From an uncultured Bacteroidales bacterium (GTDB taxonomy: Bacteria; Bacteroidota; Bacteroidia; Bacteroidales; UBA4417): 34,661 bases of DNA. Location of the stretch: positions 1-34,661 of the forward strand of contig CAIWMA010000342.1 of NCBI GenBank assembly GCA_903913645.1, given 5' to 3'. The notes beneath the pieces are model-generated. The model made no database searches and was not told the DNA's origin. It saw only the letters and a program-made list of their open reading frames with translations. The translations under genes were made by a program, and so were the position numbers. The number at the start of each line of letters is the position of its first letter. The stretch's first letter is position 1. Shown here piece after piece: positions 28,619-34,661 of this stretch.

Positions 28619-29818
28619 ATGGAAAAAGTGTTAAAACTTGTTTATATAGGAAACTCAAAAGGACCTATAGAAATGTTGAGTGCAAATGAGCATTTATCAA
28701 TTACCGTTCAACGCAATACGCTTGCAGCAGAAATTTACCTTAAATCGGGTCAGATACCTGATGCAATATTATGCGAAATGACTTTGTCGGGAGGTGATGG
28801 TATACGGATGCACGAATGGGTTCGCCAAAGAAAAGAACTGAACCACGTAAGTTTCATGCTTGTTACCCACGAATTTAAAGAAGACCTCTACAAAGAAGCA
28901 TTTAAAAGACGGATAGATGATTATTTTGTGATACCGTTGCAGAAAGTGGAAAGCCTGATTGGCAGGATTGAGTATCTGAAAGAATACAGGTTAAAAATTG
29001 TTCCTCTTGAGCCTGAACTGGAGCGTGAGATTACCTACCATATGCCGTTATCTAAACGTATTTTTGATATTTTGATGGCTAGCACTGCACTTATCGTTCT
29101 GTCACCTCTTTTGTTGCTGGTAATGCTTGCTATCCGGATTGAATCAAAAGGAAAGGTTTATTACACTTCCCGTCGGGTAGGCAGGGTTCCTTTCGATTTT
29201 TATAAACTCCGGTCTATGCGCCAGGGAGCGGATGCTGACCTGGCAAAGCTGGCAAAAGATAAAAATCAATATAATACAGCATCCGAAAAGTCCGAAATAG
29301 ATTTCGGGATACGATGTGAGGAGTGCAGTAAATTACCTGAGGGTAAATTCTGCTCTCCAATAATTCATATAGGAACACACGATATTTGTGAGAGTTCCTA
29401 TCATCGCCAGAAGAAAGAAATTGATAAATCAAAATCAGCATTTATTAAAATTGTAAACGATCCGCGTATTACCAAGGTTGGGAAAATTATCCGAAATACC
29501 AGTATCGACGAGCTTCCCCAACTCATCAACGTGATAAAAGGAGATATGTCCATTGTCGGCAATCGTCCGTTACCTGTTTATGAAGCAGAGCAAATAACAA
29601 AAGGGGATATGTCAAGGCGGTTTCTTGCACCGGCAGGAATAACCGGACTTTGGCAGGTTGAACTTAGGGGAAAAGGAGGTGATATGTCGGAAGAGGAACG
29701 AAAGCGGCTTGACAATGTTTATTCGGATCACTTCATAGGGCGTAATTATTCCTTCTGGTACGACTTTAAGCTTATCCTTCGCACGTTCAGGGCGCTATTT
29801 CAGAAGGATACCGTCTGA
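28619..29818 (+). CDS. Pseudo-receiver fused to bacterial sugar transferase (polyisoprenyl-phosphate hexose-1-phosphate transferase)
   Basis: C-terminal: MPLSKRIFDILMASTALIVLSPLLLLVMLAIRIESKGKVYYTSRRVGRVPFDFYKLRSM...DPRITKVGKIIRNTSIDELPQLINVIKGDMSIVGNRPLP...GITGLWQVELRGK. N-terminal: PDAILCEMTLSGGDGIRMHEWVRQR...DDYFVIPL aligns with receivers. Confidence 0.88.
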   Translation: MEKVLKLVYIGNSKGPIEMLSANEHLSITVQRNTLAAEIYLKSGQIPDAILCEMTLSGGDGIRMHEWVRQRKELNHVSFMLVTHEFKEDLYKEAFKRRIDDYFVIPLQKVESLIGRIEYLKEYRLKIVPLEPELEREITYHMPLSKRIFDILMASTALIVLSPLLLLVMLAIRIESKGKVYYTSRRVGRVPFDFYKLRSMRQGADADLAKLAKDKNQYNTASEKSEIDFGIRCEECSKLPEGKFCSPIIHIGTHDICESSYHRQKKEIDKSKSAFIKIVNDPRITKVGKIIRNTSIDELPQLINVIKGDMSIVGNRPLPVYEAEQITKGDMSRRFLAPAGITGLWQVELRGKGGDMSEEERKRLDNVYSDHFIGRNYSFWYDFKLILRTFRALFQKDTV

Positions 29819-29840
29819 TCACAACTTTAAAATAAAATAA

Positions 29841-30587
29841 ATGAAATTTCTACAATTTATACTTGTTTTAGGTTTGAGTAGTTTCTATCTGGGCTCAGCT
29901 ATAGCGCAAGATGTAAAACCGATACCCCCCCGATTGCTTTACGACAGTATCTCTATTCCTCCGTTGAGTGTGATGATCGATTCGGCAATTGCTCATAATG
30001 CGATGCTAACATATTTTGAGCATGGTATTCAGGTGAAAAAAATAAGTCTGGCAATAGATCAGAAAAACTGGACAAAGAATTTTGGGGTCCAGGCTGATGT
30101 GCGGTACGGGACATTTGATAACTTTTCGACAAACACAGCAGAAGGCCAAAACCCGTCTTTAATAGCAACAAAAACCAATCAGACCAACTATGGGATTGGC
30201 GGATATCTGAAACTTCCTCTTTCGGATTTTGTAAATCGAAAGAACCAGATTAAACTGGCCAGGACCGAGGTTGATCAGGCTCAGAGTATGGCTGAAGTTC
30301 AACGTGATCAAATTAGGCAAATGGTTATCAAACAATATAATGATTTGATTTTGAAACAATCTCTGTTGAAGATAAAGGCCAAAAACCTGGAAACTTCAAG
30401 AATAAACATGGTAATGGCGGAAAAAGAATTTCAAAATGGAGTAATACCACTTGGCACATATTCAAGCATGTCAGAAACAGCCGGTAACACAGAAATTAAT
30501 TTTGAAGAAGCGAAAGTTGATTTCAAAACCGCATATATGATTCTTGAAGAATTGGTAGGATTTAAATTCAATTTAAAAATACAATAA
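29841..30587 (+). CDS. Half-length TolC/outer-membrane-efflux-like protein
   Basis: Signal peptide ending AIAQ; PLSDFVNRKNQIKLARTEVDQAQSMAEVQRDQIRQMVIKQYNDLILKQSLLKIKAKNLETSRINMVMAEKEFQNGVIPLGTYSSM resembles one TolC repeat; only 248 aa. Confidence 0.65.
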   Translation: MKFLQFILVLGLSSFYLGSAIAQDVKPIPPRLLYDSISIPPLSVMIDSAIAHNAMLTYFEHGIQVKKISLAIDQKNWTKNFGVQADVRYGTFDNFSTNTAEGQNPSLIATKTNQTNYGIGGYLKLPLSDFVNRKNQIKLARTEVDQAQSMAEVQRDQIRQMVIKQYNDLILKQSLLKIKAKNLETSRINMVMAEKEFQNGVIPLGTYSSMSETAGNTEINFEEAKVDFKTAYMILEELVGFKFNLKIQ

Positions 30588-30596
30588 ACTACGCGA

Positions 30597-33107
30597 ATGA
30601 AGGTAATTGATTTTATAAGGATACTGCGAAGGCATATTGTTTTATTGGTTGTTATTCCATTTGTTCTGGCAGTAATGGTAACCTATATGACAAGGAAACC
30701 TGATCTGAAGTTCGATTCGGAAACTACTCTATATACCGGAATAGCAACTGGTTCAAGCGTTGAGATGGATAAAGCAATTAACTCACTGGCTTCAAATACA
30801 TCATTTGATAACCTGATTAACGTGATTAAGTCGCGCGAAACTCAGCAGGAAGTTGCAATAAGATTGCTTACCCAGCACCTTTTACTCGATAAAGCTGATT
30901 CGAGATATATTTCGGCAAAGAACTTCGCAGAACTCAAAAAAATTACACCGGCATATATTAAGCGACTCGTAGTAAAAAATACCAGTCCGTCAGGTCAAAA
31001 GGCCCTTGCGAATGTGTCTCAGGATGAAAATTCCAAAGCTGATACTTCAGCAGCAAATAAAACCTTTTCTTTTCAAGCAGAAGATGATTCAACAAAACCT
31101 TCCTGGCTCCCAGCTTCTATAAATCAGATTGCTTATGAAGAGACAGTAAAGAATCTGACTGATTATATGCAAAGCAGCGACACCAATTTCATATATAAAC
31201 TGTTGAATTTTTCGCATCCGCATTATTCTATTAGTGCTATATCAACAGTTAAAGCGCAACGAATTGGTATTAGTGATCTTGTGAGTTTAAAATACGAAAC
31301 CGACGATCCGGCAATTTGTCAGCAAACATTGGAATTCCTTACGCAGGTCTGTATAAAAAATTACAGGAGCTTTAAAGAGAATCGTTCAGATGCCGTTGTA
31401 AAATATTTTGAATTTCAGTTAAAACAGGCTGCAATCAGACTTACCATTGCAGAAGATAAGTTGTTGAAATTTAACACGGATAATAATATAATAAACTACT
31501 ACGAGCAGAGTAAAGCTGTTGCAGGTGTCAAAGAGCAGTTAGATCTTGATTTCAATAGCAAAAAAGTACATCTGGCCGGAGTGCAGGCCGCAATAGCGCG
31601 GCTCGAAGAAAAACTTGGAAACCAGGAGCAGATCCGGTTAAAAAGCTCAAATATAATTGAACTGAGGGATCGGTTAGGAGTACTTAGTTATAGAGTCGCA
31701 TCCCTCGAAAATAAGGATTCGATTAACTACAAAGAAATTCAAACTTTAACAGATATAAAGGCTCAGTCTGAAAAACTGAAAGATGAGATAAAAGTAGCTG
31801 TAGGCGAGTTGTATAAATATGGAAACACCACAGACGGATTACCAATCAGTTCTGTTCTTAATGATTGGATTACCAATGTGATTGATGCTGAAAACAGTAA
31901 GGCCGGCCTTGTTGTAATGGCTCAAAAAATTATAGAATTTCAGAAACAATATGCTATTTATGCCCCCGCGGGAGCGAACCTGAAGCGGATCGAAAGAGAA
32001 ATCTCTGTTGCAGAACAGGAATTCCTGGAAATATTACATGGGTTAAACCAGGCAAGACTTAAAATGCAGGACAATGAACTCTCTTCAAATCTCAAGGCTA
32101 TAGATCCACCCTATTTCCCTTTATCTCCAACTCCGACCAAACGTTCAATGCTTATTATTGTAGGTGCTTTGGTTGGTTTTCTGATAGTGCTGATTAGTGT
32201 CTTGATGATGGAATATCTTGATGAATCGCTCAACAATCCCGATAAAGCCTCCAGAATCCTTAAAATGACTGTACTGGGAATATTTCCCAAAATATTGCTG
32301 AAAGTTCAAAATACCAATTTCCTATTTATAACCAACCGTTTGCTGGAAATTGCAATTCAGAATATAGAACTCTATATCAAAGAAAGTAAATCCGAAAAAA
32401 GTACCAAGACAATATTGCTATTCAGTACATTAGGCGGTGAGGGGAAATCGGTTATTGCAGGAAACCTTGCACAAAAACTAAAATTGCAAGGGAAAAAAGT
32501 AATTGTGCTGGATTTCTCGCATGAAGCTTTGTTGAAAACGGAAACTACCCAGATTGGCTACCAGGAATCAACATCCCAAAGTAAACCTGCCTCGAAAAAC
32601 AAAGGCAAACAGCGGATGTCAATTATTGGTATGATTTTAGGTTACCCCGATTCGAGAATTGATTTCGAAAGTCCTTTTCTTGAAAATCCTGAAAAGCGGC
32701 TGGACGACGGAGAACACTTTGTTTACAATGTAAATGAAAAATTCTATTCAGCTAAAAACTACAAAGAAATTCTTGAACAGAATTCGTTTGTGTCAGCTTT
32801 TGTACCAGACTATGTTCTGATAGAATTGCCACCTATTCTATATTATCCTTACCCGGTTGCACTAGTTTCGGATGCCGATATCCCAGTGATGGTTTGCCGC
32901 GCTAACAGGGTTTGGTCCAATGCCGACCAAGTGGCTCTTGAGGTATTTATGAAGCTTACTGAACAACAAACGCATTTTATACTGAATGGGGTTGAACTTC
33001 CTGTAATTGAGTCTGTATTAGGCGATTTGCCTAAAAAAAGAAGCCTGTTTCGAAGGTTATTGAAAAAACTTTTCCGCCTCGAGTTCTATGCGAGAAACCA
33101 TATTTAA
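30597..33107 (+). CDS. Wzz/Wzc-like polysaccharide copolymerase with degenerate P-loop ATPase domain
   Basis: N-terminal TM (HIVLLVVIPFVLAVMVTYM), long coiled coil, second TM after PPYFPLSPTPTKRSMLIIVGALVGFLIVLISVLMMEY; Walker A STLGGEGKS; A'-like VIVLDFSHEA; B-like DYVLIELPP. Confidence 0.88.
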   Translation: MKVIDFIRILRRHIVLLVVIPFVLAVMVTYMTRKPDLKFDSETTLYTGIATGSSVEMDKAINSLASNTSFDNLINVIKSRETQQEVAIRLLTQHLLLDKADSRYISAKNFAELKKITPAYIKRLVVKNTSPSGQKALANVSQDENSKADTSAANKTFSFQAEDDSTKPSWLPASINQIAYEETVKNLTDYMQSSDTNFIYKLLNFSHPHYSISAISTVKAQRIGISDLVSLKYETDDPAICQQTLEFLTQVCIKNYRSFKENRSDAVVKYFEFQLKQAAIRLTIAEDKLLKFNTDNNIINYYEQSKAVAGVKEQLDLDFNSKKVHLAGVQAAIARLEEKLGNQEQIRLKSSNIIELRDRLGVLSYRVASLENKDSINYKEIQTLTDIKAQSEKLKDEIKVAVGELYKYGNTTDGLPISSVLNDWITNVIDAENSKAGLVVMAQKIIEFQKQYAIYAPAGANLKRIEREISVAEQEFLEILHGLNQARLKMQDNELSSNLKAIDPPYFPLSPTPTKRSMLIIVGALVGFLIVLISVLMMEYLDESLNNPDKASRILKMTVLGIFPKILLKVQNTNFLFITNRLLEIAIQNIELYIKESKSEKSTKTILLFSTLGGEGKSVIAGNLAQKLKLQGKKVIVLDFSHEALLKTETTQIGYQESTSQSKPASKNKGKQRMSIIGMILGYPDSRIDFESPFLENPEKRLDDGEHFVYNVNEKFYSAKNYKEILEQNSFVSAFVPDYVLIELPPILYYPYPVALVSDADIPVMVCRANRVWSNADQVALEVFMKLTEQQTHFILNGVELPVIESVLGDLPKKRSLFRRLLKKLFRLEFYARNHI

Positions 33108-33245
33108 CCTAACAAAAAAAGCATGAAAACAGGAAGACTGGATAGTTTTAAACGAATCGTTGAGATTATCGTGAAACTTTAACGCAATCCTTCTATATAA
33201 TACAACCTACTAAACATTAGAGACTACTGCGAATAAAATGATTTT

Positions 33246-34661
33246 ATGCTGACCCAACAAAATCCTTTCGAACTTTCATCAGGATCAAACTTGCTGACGA
33301 AACCTGCATACATCACATTAATACTGTGTGTTGTGGTAATTTCGGCCTTGGTGATCAGTAAATTGGGTATTGTCGGTGGTCTGGCTCTTATTCTTTTGCC
33401 ATTTGTTTTCATCTTCCTGTTTTACTTATTCCGATACCCGATTTTAGGACTTTATACTGCCGTAGGATTTGGATTTCTGTTACTTGGATTAGCCAGGTAT
33501 GTTTCGGGGATACAGATGGGAATATTATTAGATGGGCTTTTGATAATCACATATATAGCGCTATTTTTTAATAAGTTTAAGGAGCGGATTGATTTCTCGC
33601 CGGCAAAAAAAGACATTACGTTTTTAGCATTTATATGGACCTGTTACTTTGTCTTTGAGTTTGTAAATCCTGAGGTTGTTAGTAGAGAAGCCTGGTTTGC
33701 CGGAAGAGGCGTAGCTTTATATATGCTGTTGATTGTTCCATTAACACTGCTGTTTATTGATACAAATAAGAAGTTAGATATTTTTTTCGTCTTGTGGGGA
33801 ATCTTTTCAATACTGGCTACTTCGAAAGGATTAATGCAGCATTTCTGGCATGTTGATTATGCGGAGCAGCAGTGGCTGAATGAAGGAAATGCCTCGACAC
33901 ATATTCTTTTCGGTAAACTCAGGGTTTTTTCGTTCATGAGTGATGCGGGGCAGTTTGGTGCTAATCAGGGATATTCGGCAGTAGTAGCAATAATTATAGC
34001 TTTCGTCCAGAAAAAACGAGGAATGAAAATATTCTTTATTGTGGTTGCATTAATGGGATTTTATGGGATGGTTATCTCCGGAACCCGCGGAGCCATAAGT
34101 GTCCCTTTTGCCGGACTGACTGCATTTTTCGTCTTCAGAAAAAACGCAAAGGCATTGATAGCAGGATTTATATTGATTGCATCATTTTTCATTTTTTTCA
34201 AATATACCTTCATCGGGCAAGGCAACGCAGAAATCCGAAGGATGAGGTCGGCATTTGATCCTGATAATGCTTCCTTACAAGTTCGTCTTGATAATCAGAA
34301 AAAACTTAAAGAATACCTGGCAACCCGTCCTTTTGGAGGCGGTATAGGCCATGCCGGGGGGAAAGCCCGGAAATTCGCGCCAAAAGCATTTTTATCCAAC
34401 GTTCCTGCCGATAGCTGGTATGTATTAATTTGGGCTGAACAAGGCATTGTTGGGCTAACTTTGCATCTCTTAATTCTTTTTTATATCATTATCAAAGCTT
34501 CTTTCCACGTTATGTTCAGGATAAGAGACCCGATAGTGAAAATGAAAATAGCAGCTCTCGTCTGTGGGATGTTTGGGATTATGGCTGCTTCGTATGGAAA
34601 CATGGTTTTAGGGCAAATGCCGACCAGCGTTTTAATCTATATGTCGATGGCAATAATACTG
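33246..34661 (+). CDS. O-antigen polymerase/ligase-like (Wzy/WaaL) membrane protein, 3' truncated by window end
   Basis: Not in the ORF track. ATG at 33246 stays open to the end: MLTQQNPFELSSGSNLLTKPAYITLILCVVV..., many TM segments, ...VRLDNQKKLKEYLATRPFGGGIGHAGG...VPADSWYVLIWAEQGIVGLTLHLLIL. Confidence 0.85.
   Translation, partial: MLTQQNPFELSSGSNLLTKPAYITLILCVVVISALVISKLGIVGGLALILLPFVFIFLFYLFRYPILGLYTAVGFGFLLLGLARYVSGIQMGILLDGLLIITYIALFFNKFKERIDFSPAKKDITFLAFIWTCYFVFEFVNPEVVSREAWFAGRGVALYMLLIVPLTLLFIDTNKKLDIFFVLWGIFSILATSKGLMQHFWHVDYAEQQWLNEGNASTHILFGKLRVFSFMSDAGQFGANQGYSAVVAIIIAFVQKKRGMKIFFIVVALMGFYGMVISGTRGAISVPFAGLTAFFVFRKNAKALIAGFILIASFFIFFKYTFIGQGNAEIRRMRSAFDPDNASLQVRLDNQKKLKEYLATRPFGGGIGHAGGKARKFAPKAFLSNVPADSWYVLIWAEQGIVGLTLHLLILFYIIIKASFHVMFRIRDPIVKMKIAALVCGMFGIMAASYGNMVLGQMPTSVLIYMSMAIIL

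Noticed and set aside
33123-33182. 19-codon ORF MKTGRLDSFKRIVEIIVKL between copolymerase and polymerase
   Set aside because: Too short to support without conservation or ribosome-profiling evidence.
1-34661. CRISPR arrays, tRNA/rRNA genes, transposases, phage or canonical anti-phage genes
   Set aside because: None recognised on reading either strand; no regularly spaced repeats or mobile-element proteins seen.

Overview
The window is a chromosomal segment of a Bacteroidota bacterium. Support for this comes from SusC/TonB-receptor-type proteins, DUF4249, a T9SS C-terminal sorting domain and AT-rich intergenic DNA. The left part (about 1-16.3 kb) holds the PCP plus terminal-reductase end of an NRPS, outer-membrane and hypothetical proteins, a GNAT-like protein, a TonB receptor/DUF4249/MG2-like operon, a GH31 alpha-glucosidase and a START-like protein. 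A secreted CotH protein follows. The right part (about 18.3-34.7 kb) is an exopolysaccharide locus: RmlD, UDP-xylose synthase, UDP-glucose dehydrogenase, initiating sugar transferase, half-size TolC-like protein, Wzz/Wzc-like copolymerase and a partial Wzy/ligase. It is interleaved with the parts of a multistep phosphorelay: an orphan Hpt, a large soluble GAF/PAS hybrid kinase coupled to an HbpS/GlcG-like gene, and a lone receiver. The most interesting item is the initiating sugar transferase (28619-29818). Its N-terminus aligns by eye with the adjacent receiver protein, but Glu replaces the phospho-acceptor Asp and the acidic pocket and conserved Lys are lost. This suggests a pseudo-receiver wired onto the committed step of polysaccharide synthesis. 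The first ~90 bp look like a chimeric junction, with adhesin-like repeat coding in another frame running into NRPS coding. No tRNA, rRNA, CRISPR array or transposase was recognised. All family calls are from reading motifs; no database search was run.
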